Made by a program: the position numbers and the translations under genes
Source: Nocardioides malaquae
GTDB taxonomy: Bacteria > Actinomycetota > Actinomycetes > Propionibacteriales > Nocardioidaceae
DNA: 64,000 nt
Direction: 5' to 3'
Assembly (NCBI RefSeq): GCF_015070385.1
Contig: NZ_JADCSA010000007.1
Coordinates: forward strand, 124,001 to 188,000
Shown: one piece after another, positions 40,820-49,582 of the stretch
How the letters are laid out: the number at the start of each line of letters is the position of its first letter
How positions within the stretch are numbered: the first letter of the stretch is position 1
Notes under the pieces: model-generated
Seen by the model: only the letters and a program-made list of their open reading frames with translations
The model's database searches: none
Told to the model about the DNA's origin: nothing

Positions 40820-42216
40820 CGTCGCCCAGCGACGGTAAGGTACGCCGGGTGATGCGCTCGCTGCCTGTCCCTGCTCGTCGCCTCCGGGCACTCGTGTCGA
40901 TCGAGGGCCTTCTCGCGGTTGGACTGGTGACCGCGCTCTTCGTCCTGAGCCTGGAGGTCGAGGCCCTCGGCGGCTCGACCCCTTACCGCAACGCAGGGCT
41001 GGCGATCACGACCGTCTGCGCCCTCGCCGTCGCCGTGCGCGCCGCGCTGGTGCGCGCCGAGGGCGCCGCCGGTATCCGGGGCCGCTACCTGGCCCCCCTC
41101 GGACGTCTCCTGCGCGATCCGCTGGCCCTCTCCGCGGGCGTCTACTTCGCCTACTCAGGGATCCACAGCCTCGTCGTCGACCGATACGTCCTCGCGACAG
41201 GCCTGGCGCTGATCGCTTTACTCCTCGTCTCGGCGATGAACCAGGTGGACGTGTCGCGGCTCGTCGTGGCCCTCAGGTGGGGCTTCCTGGCACTCCTGGC
41301 CCTTCTCCTGGTGCCCGCGCTGACCTCTGGTGGCTACGACGAGACCAAGCGGGTCTGGATCGACATCCTCCCGGGCCGCTACTTCGGGTGGTCGAACCCC
41401 AACGCACTCGCCCTCCTCGCCGGCATCGGGATCCTGCTGGCCCTCCCGTCGCTCCGCAGCCGCGTCGGCGCGCTCCTCGTGCTTCTCAGCTCGATCCTCC
41501 TGGCACTGACGGCCAGCTACACCACCCTGATCGCCCTCCCCGTGGCGATCGTTGTCTTCTACGTCTTCGCCCACCCGAAGAGCGCCCTGCTCCTGAAGCC
41601 GCTTCCCCGTGTCAAGGTGGGACTGCTGCAAGGAGTGACTCTCCTCGTCGCTGCAGCCATCCTGGTGGGCACGGCCCAGATCGGCACCGCGTGGGGGATC
41701 CGTCTCCTGGATGACCTTCAGGACCGTCTCCTCCTCAGCAATCGCAGTGCCCTGTGGTCAGACCTGCTGACGCAGACAAGGGACGAGCACACGTTCCTGA
41801 CCGGCCTCGGATCCATGCGGCTCGGCGAATACACGATGGAGATTCTCGGCGTCCAGACTGCCCACTCGACGCTCCTGCAGAGCTATCTCGCCGGCGGCTT
41901 CCTCATGGCCGCGCTCCTCATCATCACCGCCACTGTGGCGGTCTTCCGCACTCTGCAGAGTCTCTCCGCCACTCGCAGCCTTCCCGGACGCCTGGCTCTC
42001 GCCCTGGCGCTGTACCTCTGCGTCGTGGCGCTCACGTCGACACAACCAGCGTCGCCGCCGGTGCTCCTCCTCGTGCTGCTCCTCGCGGGGGCCCTCCCGA
42101 CTCGCCGCCCCGCCCCCGCGCCTGCTGCGGACACGGCGGCCCCGTCGGACGACGTGGTCATCGAGACGGACGACGTCGCCTCACACCCCGCGAAGCCGCC
42201 GCACTCCGCCGGCTGA
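40816..42216 (+). CDS. O-antigen polymerase/ligase family membrane protein
   Basis: 466 aa from GTG 40816, which overlaps the previous stop; GTG 40849 or ATG 40852 would shorten it by 11-12 residues. About eleven helices. RYFGWSNPNALALLAGIGILLAL and a large outer loop with TGLGSMRLGEY and TAHSTLLQSYLAGG match the Wzy/WaaL superfamily (NxxA and HSxxLQ patterns). It would polymerise or ligate the oligosaccharide made by this operon. The last 36 bp overlap, tail to tail, the flippase gene. Confidence 0.82.
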   Translation: MTSPSDGKVRRVMRSLPVPARRLRALVSIEGLLAVGLVTALFVLSLEVEALGGSTPYRNAGLAITTVCALAVAVRAALVRAEGAAGIRGRYLAPLGRLLRDPLALSAGVYFAYSGIHSLVVDRYVLATGLALIALLLVSAMNQVDVSRLVVALRWGFLALLALLLVPALTSGGYDETKRVWIDILPGRYFGWSNPNALALLAGIGILLALPSLRSRVGALLVLLSSILLALTASYTTLIALPVAIVVFYVFAHPKSALLLKPLPRVKVGLLQGVTLLVAAAILVGTAQIGTAWGIRLLDDLQDRLLLSNRSALWSDLLTQTRDEHTFLTGLGSMRLGEYTMEILGVQTAHSTLLQSYLAGGFLMAALLIITATVAVFRTLQSLSATRSLPGRLALALALYLCVVALTSTQPASPPVLLLVLLLAGALPTRRPAPAPAADTAAPSDDVVIETDDVASHPAKPPHSAG

Positions 42217-43557
42217 TCCCAGGACGGCGGCAACCACGAGCACGCTGGCGATGCCGAAGACGGTGACCGCGGAGAACTGCTCCCTGAGCAGACCTGCGGC
42301 AATGAGGAGCGCCCCCCATCCCCACGGCCACAGTCGTCGAACGTGCATCCTCTTCCCCGCGAGACGGTGCACGAAGAAGAGAGGCGCGACGGACGTGACG
42401 GTGGCTGCGGTCAGGTAGCCCACCGCCACCCCGGTCACGTCGAGACCCGACACGGTCAGCAACCAGACGATCGCCCCGGTGCACGCACCCAGGGCCCCCA
42501 GACGGGCGGAGATCCGCATGCCGTCGTTGCCCGCTGCGGTCAACGCGATGGACGTCGGCATGCCGATCGCCGTCATGCAGATCGCACCCAGCACCAAGGG
42601 GTAGAGGTCGGCACTTTCAGCGTAGGCGGCCCCCCACACCAGAGCCACCACCTCGTCGGAGAACAACATCACCAGACCGAGGAGGGAACCCACCGACCAT
42701 GCCATCAGCTGCGACATGGGCAGGGCACGCAACAAGCGCTCACCATGGCGAGTGGCCAGAGCCGACAGGTGGGGCAGCACCACACTCCCCATTGCCGTGG
42801 TGAACATGGCCAGGGGGGTGGCCAAGGTGAAGGCGGCCACATACATGCCTCCGCCCACCTCTCCACCGACGTGCACCGCGAGAAGCACGGAAACGTGCAT
42901 GAAACCGGCGCTCACGAGCGTGCCGACGATCCCCAGCCGTACGAACTCGCGCAGTTCGCGCTGCTTCTCCACCGGCAGCCGGGCCTCTGGTCTCCGCACA
43001 CGTCCACGAGCGACGACGAAGATCACGCCGCTCACCACCACGGGAAGCAGCAGCCGGGCGTCACGAACGCCCGAGACAACCAGGGCGACCAGACTTGCGA
43101 CACCGACCACAACCCCGGCGACCTCGATCACCGCCACCTTCCTGAAGGCGAAGTCGCCGAGCAACTCCGCCTTGGCCACCTGGTAGACGCCCAGGGACAC
43201 CAGGACCGGGAGCAGGACGGCGACGGCCGTCACCGAGGGGCGGTAGACCACCGCGTACGCACCCAAGGCGAGCGGAGCGATCCAGAGCGCCCTGACCCAG
43301 AGCATGCGCCAGACATGAGCGCGGATCCGGTCCGCCTCGCCCGGAGGGCCCGTCGTCCTCGCGACGCTGATGTTGCGCGTCATCGCCGCCCCAAGGCTGC
43401 TGGGCCCCAGCAGCGTGGAGATCTGGGCCAAGGAGAGGATGGAAGCTGTCTGCGCAAGGACCGCGGGCCCCGCCACCCTTCCGATGACTAGGTTGACGAG
43501 GAACCTGAATCCTCCCGACGTCACCACGCCGAGCAGCGAGAAGAACCCCGCCCTCAT
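42181..43557 (-). CDS. Lipid-linked oligosaccharide flippase (Wzx family)
   Basis: 458 aa from ATG 43557; an upstream GTG at 43620 would overlap the preceding gene. About twelve to fourteen helices. The LLGVVTSGGFRFLVNLVIGRVAGPAVLAQ opening is the family's first helix pair, and GMYVAAFTLATPLAMFTTAMGSVVLPHLS a central conserved block. It moves undecaprenyl-linked repeat units across the membrane. Second flippase candidate in the window after the one at 22717. Confidence 0.85.
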   Translation of the reverse strand: MRAGFFSLLGVVTSGGFRFLVNLVIGRVAGPAVLAQTASILSLAQISTLLGPSSLGAAMTRNISVARTTGPPGEADRIRAHVWRMLWVRALWIAPLALGAYAVVYRPSVTAVAVLLPVLVSLGVYQVAKAELLGDFAFRKVAVIEVAGVVVGVASLVALVVSGVRDARLLLPVVVSGVIFVVARGRVRRPEARLPVEKQRELREFVRLGIVGTLVSAGFMHVSVLLAVHVGGEVGGGMYVAAFTLATPLAMFTTAMGSVVLPHLSALATRHGERLLRALPMSQLMAWSVGSLLGLVMLFSDEVVALVWGAAYAESADLYPLVLGAICMTAIGMPTSIALTAAGNDGMRISARLGALGACTGAIVWLLTVSGLDVTGVAVGYLTAATVTSVAPLFFVHRLAGKRMHVRRLWPWGWGALLIAAGLLREQFSAVTVFGIASVLVVAAVLGSAGGVRRLRGV

Positions 43558-43585
43558 CCCGACCGCCCCCCGTCGGCCGTCGACG

Positions 43586-44794
43586 TCAGCGATCGCCGTA
43601 CCACAGCTCCGCCAGCTCACGGAATGACGGCTCGCACGTCGCTTCCCAGGAAAGGGTGTTGAACGTCAGGGCCGAGGCGCGGTCCCGGACGTCGTTGTCG
43701 ACGCCGTGGTCGAGGTAGTCCTCGATCGCGGCCAGGAGTGAGCTGCTGTCGCCGGCAGCGTACGAACGGCCGAGGACTCCCGGCTGGGTGCGGAGAAACT
43801 CGGCCTGGGCCGGCAGGTCACTGCCGATGATGTGGAGGCCGTAGAGGGCGTACTCATACAACTTGGTGGGGACGGCGCGCGGATTCTGGCCCACGTGCCG
43901 GATGAGTGAGAAACCCGCACCGTAACGCGCCAGGAGACGACCCATCTCCGAAGCCTTCACCGGTGCAACCAAACGGATGGGAGCGGGATGTCCGTGCTTG
44001 TGCAATACGTCCTTGAACCACTGCTCGTCGGCAGAGTTCAGGTAGCGCTCCACCACGTGGATCTCGACGTCGAGGCCTTTGTCCTCAGCGAGTCGCGCGG
44101 CCATGACCAGGTCTTCCAACCCGTAGGAGCTGGAGATGGTGCCGGAGTGAATCATGCGGCGGACTTCACGCTCGCTTGAGCCCTGGGTCTCCTTGCCCAG
44201 CAGGCTCCGGGACGGGAAGTTGGGAGTCAGGTAGACGGGCTTTTCGGGGCGAGAATCCGTGATCATGCCGTCGGCCACCAGGAAGAAGGCATCTGCGGGC
44301 GCCACTGTCCGCTCAACGAGCCAGCGCGCCACCTTTGCGCGGAGCCGCGGTGACCGGAGCGGGATCTTGGAGGCGTAGAGATCCTCATAAAACTCATGGG
44401 AGTCGAAAACGACCCTCCGACGACGGCCGAAGCGCCTCCAGATGTAGGCGAACGGCAGCATGTAGAAGTCGTGGCAGTAGAACACGTCGCCGCGAGCCCT
44501 CAACGCCCGCCAGAAGAGACGAGGCGTGGTGGCCACCCGGGCAAGCGTGCGATTGGGGTTGGGCAGCACCTCTTCCCGGGCCGCCCCAAGGTCAAGAGTG
44601 GCGTCCTGCTCCCCCAGCCAGATGACGGTCACTGCGAAACGTGCGGCCTCAAGGCTTCGGATTGTCTTGAGGACGCGTTGGTCGCCGCGGGGGTGGACGG
44701 TCGCCATGATGACACTGGCGATCGGCGTGTCGCCGCGCGACGGGGAAGCAGTGCCTCGGCGGTCCGGACGAGGCCAGCGGTCAACCTGCGTCAT
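43586..44794 (-). CDS. Family 4 glycosyltransferase
   Basis: 402 aa from ATG 44794; the frame extends to 44956 but without conserved residues. VIMATVHPRGDQRVLKTIRSLEAARF, VVFDSHEFYEDLYASKIPL, MIHSGTISSSYGLEDLVMAARLA and RAVPTKLYEYALYGLHIIGSD are conserved GT4 segments (the DSHE and PxKLYEY motifs). Upstream of the flippase by 28 bp, same strand, so probably one short operon. Confidence 0.85.
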   Translation of the reverse strand: MTQVDRWPRPDRRGTASPSRGDTPIASVIMATVHPRGDQRVLKTIRSLEAARFAVTVIWLGEQDATLDLGAAREEVLPNPNRTLARVATTPRLFWRALRARGDVFYCHDFYMLPFAYIWRRFGRRRRVVFDSHEFYEDLYASKIPLRSPRLRAKVARWLVERTVAPADAFFLVADGMITDSRPEKPVYLTPNFPSRSLLGKETQGSSEREVRRMIHSGTISSSYGLEDLVMAARLAEDKGLDVEIHVVERYLNSADEQWFKDVLHKHGHPAPIRLVAPVKASEMGRLLARYGAGFSLIRHVGQNPRAVPTKLYEYALYGLHIIGSDLPAQAEFLRTQPGVLGRSYAAGDSSSLLAAIEDYLDHGVDNDVRDRASALTFNTLSWEATCEPSFRELAELWYGDR

Positions 44795-45019
44795 CAACGT
44801 GGCGCAGGAAGAGTCGAATCGGACGGCCCTGCGGGAGAACAGTCCACGGGCACGGTCTGCACTTGTTGTTGCTCCTGGCGATCGAGTCCTGAAACCGGCC
44901 ACCGTCGTGGGGCGGGATGAGCCTGTCAACGGACCGACGAACTCGAACCGAGACAAAAGGCAGAGGCCATGCTACCTGCTCACCCGGGTGGACCGAGAAC
45001 CCGCAGGCCCCCACCACCC

Positions 45020-45175
45020 TCAGCCCTCCATGAGGTCCTTCAGCCGCTCGCGCCAACCGCGCTGACCCGGCACCCCCACGTGGGTGGTCGCCAACGCCGT
45101 GTCCTCGTCAGCGCCCATCCAGTCCGCCACCTCGGGGGGCAACGTCACCTTCGGCTCCGACCCGTTGTTGCGCAT
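45020..45175 (-). CDS. Small hypothetical protein (51 aa)
   Basis: ATG 45175 is preceded by a near-perfect ribosome site, AGGAGG, five bases upstream, and the frame runs 51 codons to TGA. The peptide begins MRNNGSEPKVTLPPEVADWMG and ends WRERLKDLMEG; it is acidic then basic, without signal or membrane segment. The strong ribosome site argues it is translated. The ending is faintly like sulfotransferase C-termini, but I cannot assign a family. Confidence 0.55.
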   Translation of the reverse strand: MRNNGSEPKVTLPPEVADWMGADEDTALATTHVGVPGQRGWRERLKDLMEG

Positions 45176-45256
45176 GAGGACCTCCTGCTGACCGGCCCGG
45201 AGCTCCAGCCCCGGGATGTGACCTGGACCTCATGTCACCACGAGGTGGAGGAGAAT

Positions 45257-45703
45257 CTACCGCGCCGCGCCAGAAGGCAAACCTGACCGATCGGTCAGGT
45301 TTCTCCGACCGACCGCCGCCCACGCCCCCAGGGCCGCGCCCAGGCTGTTGCCGATGATGTCGACGAACTCGGCGGTGCGGCCAGCCAGGAAGAGGCCCTG
45401 GAAGGCCTCCACCAGCGCCGCGGCGCAGAAGGCGTAGAACCACCAGTCGACCACTCTCAACCGCGGCAGCAGCCACGACCCGAGGAAGGTCACCGGCGCC
45501 ACCATGAGCGCGTTGAGCACGAACTCGACCCGGGCGTTGGACACCACCTCGCGCGGCGCGCCCAGGGTCTCGCGCAGCCAGTCGGAGACCCCGCCCACCG
45601 TGGTGATCGCCGCACCCGCAGAGGGCTGCAGGAGGACGGCCGCGAGCGCGAGGGCGTACGCGCTCAGCGCCAGGAGTGCCCAGGCTCGGGGTCGGTGCTG
45701 CAC
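45257..45703 (-). CDS. VanZ family membrane protein (copy 1)
   Basis: 148 aa from GTG 45703 (frame open to 45805). Four helices. NARVEFVLNALMVAPVTFLGSWLLP and EAFQGLFLAGRTAEFVDIIGNSLGAALG contain the VanZ signature (N-x2-LF/PxG, E-x2-Q and R-x2-D-x3-N). VanZ was named for low-level teicoplanin resistance; most members have unknown roles. It is divergent from a Tat-exported protein gene, the same layout as VanZ copy 2 at 48909. Confidence 0.87.
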   Translation of the reverse strand: MQHRPRAWALLALSAYALALAAVLLQPSAGAAITTVGGVSDWLRETLGAPREVVSNARVEFVLNALMVAPVTFLGSWLLPRLRVVDWWFYAFCAAALVEAFQGLFLAGRTAEFVDIIGNSLGAALGAWAAVGRRNLTDRSGLPSGAAR

Positions 45704-46028
45704 CCCTCGGATTCTGCCGCTTCGAGGCGGCCGCGGTGACGGAAGTCGCCGCCGTGGACAGCAGCGGGGCTCACCAGCCTCGCGGGCTGGCGTGACGGGC
45801 GTCACGGCGGCCTTGGGGGTGGACTACGCCCAATTCGGTAGGAACCGGCAAAGCGGGCCATGTGGCCGGGACGAACGACCTACCCCCGGTTGGGGAACTT
45901 GCCTCTCACAGCTCCCGGGTTGTCGCATCTTCACAATCCCGACGCACGCCGTTGGTTGACTTTCACCACTCTCGGGAGCCCACACGCACCGTTGTCCCCA
46001 CGGGCAACACATCGCAGGAGCCTTCCCC
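45704..46028. other. Intergenic region between VanZ-1 and Tat protein 1 (325 bp)
   Basis: Divergent control region with no convincing gene. It contains GGGGAACTT at 45892-45900, similar to ECF-type -35 elements, a CCCC-GGTT-GGGG hairpin just before it (45884-45895), and CACTCTCGGG at 45967-45976, which recurs at almost the same distance before the second Tat protein gene (49523-49532). Confidence 0.4.
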
Positions 46029-46577
46029 ATGGCCCACGAAGCCGCCCCCCGAGCATCCGTCGCCCCGACGCGACGCGCCCTGCTCCGCGCCACCGCTTGG
46101 AGCCTGCCCGTGGTCGCCGTCGCCACCGCCGCGCCGGCCTACGCCAGCTCGCAAGGTGGCGGCGAAATCATCGTGATGGCCGCCACTCTGAGCGCAACCA
46201 ACGGGTCGGCCAGCAGCACCAGCAACGGAACCAACTACATCTTCACCGGGCGGGTGACCATCACCAACCCCGCGACCGCCCCCACCCAGGGGCTGCAGGT
46301 GGTCCTCACACTGAACGGCTACCCCCTCCACGGAAACGAGTCGGTGAGCGGCTCCGGCGGCAGCGGCCTCGGGGCGTGGACTTCGTCGGTGAACACCTCG
46401 CAGGGCATCGTCATCACGCTCACGGCCCCCACCCAGTTGGCCGGCAACACCTCCACCACCGTCACCTTCAAGATCGCTGGCTCCATCAGGCCCGGATCGA
46501 CCGGCTCGATCAGCACCATGCCCCACGCCTCCAACCTGCCGTCACTCTCCACCTCCTTCACCGTGGCCCGGGCCTGA
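46029..46577 (+). CDS. Tat-exported surface/secreted protein 1
   Basis: 182 aa. TRRALLRATAWSLPVV with AAPAYA cleavage site near residue 39 is a twin-arginine signal. The mature 140 residues are Ser/Thr/Asn/Gly-rich with alternating hydrophobic residues (FTGRVTITNPATAP, GLQVVLTLNGYPL), suggesting a beta-sandwich of the Ig-like or DUF11-like sort. Two paralogous signals occur at 49583 and 50342. No sortase motif or C-terminal anchor is seen, so it is probably secreted or loosely attached. Function unknown. Confidence 0.8.
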   Translation: MAHEAAPRASVAPTRRALLRATAWSLPVVAVATAAPAYASSQGGGEIIVMAATLSATNGSASSTSNGTNYIFTGRVTITNPATAPTQGLQVVLTLNGYPLHGNESVSGSGGSGLGAWTSSVNTSQGIVITLTAPTQLAGNTSTTVTFKIAGSIRPGSTGSISTMPHASNLPSLSTSFTVARA

Positions 46578-46580
46578 GGA

Positions 46581-47849
46581 TCACCCCACCGACCGCATCC
46601 ACTCCGGGTCCCGCGGCCGCCCCCACCACGGATCGAAGGCCGACTCGGCGACCTCGACCCGGGCGTACGCTCCGGCCACCACGGCACCGATGTTGTCCAC
46701 CGACTCCGTGCCGCGCGTGAAGTAGCCCGTGTGTGCCTCACCCCACCCGCGCCACGGCTCCCGGTCGAGCCGCTCGGCCCGGAACCGGACCGCCCCGAAC
46801 TCCTCCGACGCCGGGTCGCGGCCCAGCCCCGGCGGCGCGACCCATCCCTCGGCGCCGACCGTCGCCACCACGTCGCGGCTGTCGCGACCCACGAACACCC
46901 GGGACACCCCGAGGTCGGCGGCCTCCTGCGCCGGCCCCGCCCCCGGCGCTCCCACCAGGACCACGGCGTCGACGTCCAGCCCCGGCCCCGATCCGGCAGC
47001 GGCCTCGGCGACCGTCGTCGCGCCATAACTGTGGCCCACCGCCGTCCAGCCGGACGTCCCTCCCGCGTTTCCGTGCGCGGCCTGCAACCGAGCCAGGTCC
47101 GCGGCGAAAGCCTCGCCCCCGGCCTGCGCCCGGGCCGTGGTCAGCATCGCCGGGTCACCAGGCCCGTCAGGAGTGTCGTAGCCCAACCAGAACCACCCCG
47201 ACGTCGCCCCGGCCCCCTGCTCGCGGGCCGCGGCAACGACCGTCTCGACCCGAGCCACCTGCCGGGGCGCATCCGCCACCTCGGTGCCCACTCCCGGCAC
47301 CAGCACCACGTGGCGCGCCGACCCGTCGGGCCGCACGTCCCCGACCCCGACGACCACCTCGCCGTCGCCGCCGTGCGCGGTGGGGTCGTACGCCCACACC
47401 ACCGCCTCGCGCCCCTCCACGGCCGCAGCCACCGCCCGGGCGTTGCGCCACGTCGAGACCTCCGCGCCGTCGAGCAGACCGTCCGCCGAGCGCGTACGCC
47501 CGGCCACCAGGTCGGCGTCGACCGCCGCCCGCGCCAGCAGGTCACGCCGCGCGACCTCGTCGACCACGCCGAGGTCGACCGGCCGTCCGGCCCGCGCCAG
47601 GTCGGCTGCCACCCAGCACTCCTGCGCGACCCGTCGCAGCCATGCCGCCCGTTGTCGCGCGCCATCTCCCGCGGCGGCGACCTGGGCGGCGTACGCCTCC
47701 GCCGCCAGGCCGACGAAGGAGCCGAGCCGGCCGACGAGGGCGACCGCGTCGGCGAACTCCTGCCACCTGGCCGCCGCCGCGGCGAGCACAGCAGCAGCGC
47801 GCTCCAGCAGAGCCGCCCCGGCTCCTGCCCTGTCATCGGCGCCCGTCAT
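46581..47849 (-). CDS. DUF1023-type alpha/beta hydrolase
   Basis: 422 aa from ATG 47849, which overlaps the upstream small gene (ATGA). The first 110 residues are Ala-rich and helical. The hydrolase part has VVLVPGVGTEVAD, GWFWLGYDTPDGPGDP and VGHSYGATTVAEAA with nucleophile Ser274 in the GxSxG elbow, followed by VDAVVLVGAPGAG. Actinobacterial DUF1023 proteins often sit beside WXG100-like genes, as here, and may be linked to type VII secretion or self-acting esterases. Substrate unknown. Confidence 0.82.
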   Translation of the reverse strand: MTGADDRAGAGAALLERAAAVLAAAAARWQEFADAVALVGRLGSFVGLAAEAYAAQVAAAGDGARQRAAWLRRVAQECWVAADLARAGRPVDLGVVDEVARRDLLARAAVDADLVAGRTRSADGLLDGAEVSTWRNARAVAAAVEGREAVVWAYDPTAHGGDGEVVVGVGDVRPDGSARHVVLVPGVGTEVADAPRQVARVETVVAAAREQGAGATSGWFWLGYDTPDGPGDPAMLTTARAQAGGEAFAADLARLQAAHGNAGGTSGWTAVGHSYGATTVAEAAAGSGPGLDVDAVVLVGAPGAGPAQEAADLGVSRVFVGRDSRDVVATVGAEGWVAPPGLGRDPASEEFGAVRFRAERLDREPWRGWGEAHTGYFTRGTESVDNIGAVVAGAYARVEVAESAFDPWWGRPRDPEWMRSVG

Positions 47850-48145
47850 CGCCACAGCCGCGCGGCGGCACCGGCCACCCGATGGTCCACGGTGGTGACG
47901 TCGTCGACCAACGCCCGCAGGTGGTCGGCCCAGGCGTAGGCCTGCGTCGCGCCCTCCCCGGTCCGGTCCACCATCTCCGCGACCTCACCGAGCAGCTGCG
48001 GGCTCCACCCCTCCTCACTCCACCGCAGAGTCACCACCAGGTCCAACAACTCCTCGTGGGAATCGGCCAACCCCCGCGCCACCCGTTCCCACCGCACCGC
48101 CCCCTGCTCGAGCACCTGCGCGACCACCTCGAACCGTCCAACCAT
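47846..48145 (-). CDS. Small helical protein, WXG100/ESAT-6-like
   Basis: 99 aa, two predicted helices of about 35 residues either side of RWSEEGWSPQ, which stands where the WXG turn would be. No exact W-x-G is present. Length, all-helical composition and coupling to a DUF1023 hydrolase gene support a WXG100-related partner; no EccC-type secretion gene is in the window. Confidence 0.55.
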   Translation of the reverse strand: MVGRFEVVAQVLEQGAVRWERVARGLADSHEELLDLVVTLRWSEEGWSPQLLGEVAEMVDRTGEGATQAYAWADHLRALVDDVTTVDHRVAGAAARLWR

Positions 48146-48393
48146 GGCGACCCCCGTCCTTCGCGTCCCTTGCCGGCGCCGGGCGGCACCGGAGCGCCCA
48201 GCGTCGCGGGAGACGTACGCCCGTGCTCGACGTCGTCACCAGCAGCAGGCAGGGCCCCTGCGTGGGGACACCACGCGGCGACCGCCGTGGCAGATGAGAA
48301 CTCCCTCATGCCACGTTCACCCGGGATTCATCCACAGGGCAGAACATCAGGGCGTTGGCGTCACTCCGGCGCCCCCGTCCTCAGGAGACCTCC

Positions 48394-48927
48394 ATGAAGC
48401 GCACCGCCGCAGCGGCCCTCGCCGCGCTGCCACTGCTCGCCGGCAGCCTGCTGGCCACCGCCACCGCCCTCCCCGCCCAGGCCGACGACCGGGTCTGCAG
48501 CGGCAGCATCGGCAACGTCCCCGTCGACGACAACCTCGTCGTCCCAAAGGGCGCCACCTGCGTCCTCAAGGGCACCGTCATCGAGGGCAACGTCGAGGTC
48601 GAGGACCGCGGCGTCCTGCGCGCCCGCGGCGTCACCGTCGACGGCAACATTCAGGCCGAGGACGCCCGGCGCGTGGTCGTACGCCCCCTCGACGGCCAGC
48701 GCTCGGTCGTCGAGGGCAACATCCAGCTGGACGACGGTCGGCGCGGCGGCAAGATCCTGCGCACAGTCGTCGACGGCGACATCCAGCTCTTCGACAACCG
48801 CGGCCGCTTCGTGGTGCGCGGCAACGTGGTCAACGGCAACCTGCAGTGCAAGTCCAACAAGCCCAAGCCGCGCGGCCGCAACAACCTCGTGGAGGGCGAC
48901 AAGGAAGGTCAGTGCCGCAAGCTCTGA
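48394..48927 (+). CDS. Secreted repeat protein with VxGNxQ beta-helix repeats
   Basis: 177 aa from ATG 48394, with AGGAG at 48383-48387. Residues 1-32 are a Sec signal peptide ending LPAQA. The mature chain repeats a short unit at about 20-25-residue spacing: IEGNVEVED, VDGNIQAED, VEGNIQLDD, VDGDIQLFD, VNGNLQCKS. Such periodicity fits a small right-handed beta-helix like polymer-forming or bactofilin-type proteins. Cysteines near both ends (CSGS, CVLKG, QCKS, QCRKL) could close the helix with disulfides. Function unknown; it may assemble on the cell surface. Confidence 0.78.
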   Translation: MKRTAAAALAALPLLAGSLLATATALPAQADDRVCSGSIGNVPVDDNLVVPKGATCVLKGTVIEGNVEVEDRGVLRARGVTVDGNIQAEDARRVVVRPLDGQRSVVEGNIQLDDGRRGGKILRTVVDGDIQLFDNRGRFVVRGNVVNGNLQCKSNKPKPRGRNNLVEGDKEGQCRKL

Positions 48928-49376
48928 TGCTCGACGCCGTGGCGGTCCCGCGGGCGACGGTAGGCGCCCGTCATCCACTTGAGCGGGATCGCCGCGAGTG
49001 AGCCGATGAGGCCACCGAGGGTGTTGGCCACGATGTCGACGAACTGCGCCGAGCGGCCGGGCAGCAGGGCCCCTTGATAGAGCTCCGCCGCCATCGACCC
49101 GATGAAGGCCCAGGCGACCCACTCCCCCCACCCGACCCGCGGGAAGGCGAGCGCTCCGAGGAACGGCAACGGCGCGAACATCAACGCATTGAGCCCGAAC
49201 TCCACGCGGGCGCCCGCCACCAGCACCTCCGGCGCTCCGGCGGCCAGCAGCTCCTCGGTCACCCGTCCGACCACACTCGACGCGTGCTCGGGGGTCGGGC
49301 GCAGCAGCACCCACGCCAGGAAGATGACGTACGCGAGCAGCACGACGCGCGCGGCGACGGTCCAGGGAGACTTCAT
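48909..49376 (-). CDS. VanZ family membrane protein (copy 2)
   Basis: 155 aa, four helices. GARVEFGLNALMFAPLPFLGALAFPR and ELYQGALLPGRSAQFVDIVANTLGGLIG align with VanZ copy 1 (45257). The last 19 bp overlap the end of the convergent beta-helix gene. As with copy 1, a Tat-exported protein gene lies divergently on its other side, 206 bp away. Confidence 0.87.
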   Translation of the reverse strand: MKSPWTVAARVVLLAYVIFLAWVLLRPTPEHASSVVGRVTEELLAAGAPEVLVAGARVEFGLNALMFAPLPFLGALAFPRVGWGEWVAWAFIGSMAAELYQGALLPGRSAQFVDIVANTLGGLIGSLAAIPLKWMTGAYRRPRDRHGVEHQSLRH

Positions 49377-49582
49377 CCGTTCGATTCTCGCCGATCGCCC
49401 GAGGGGATCGAGGCGGCGTCCATGCCGGGGTGGTGGATCTCACGCGCTTTCGGACGCTGCCGATTCGCCTTCACTCCGGAACTTCTGGATCATTGGACCT
49501 AGACGCCGTGGTGGCGTCGGCGCACTCTCGGGGGAGGGCCCCAGGCCCTCCGGGCGCTGTCACCCGAGCCCGAGGACCACCG

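Noticed and set aside
43558-43620. N-terminal extension of the flippase to GTG 43620
   Set aside because: It would overlap the glycosyltransferase coding end and adds residues without hydrophobic or conserved character; ATG 43557 starts right at the first helix.
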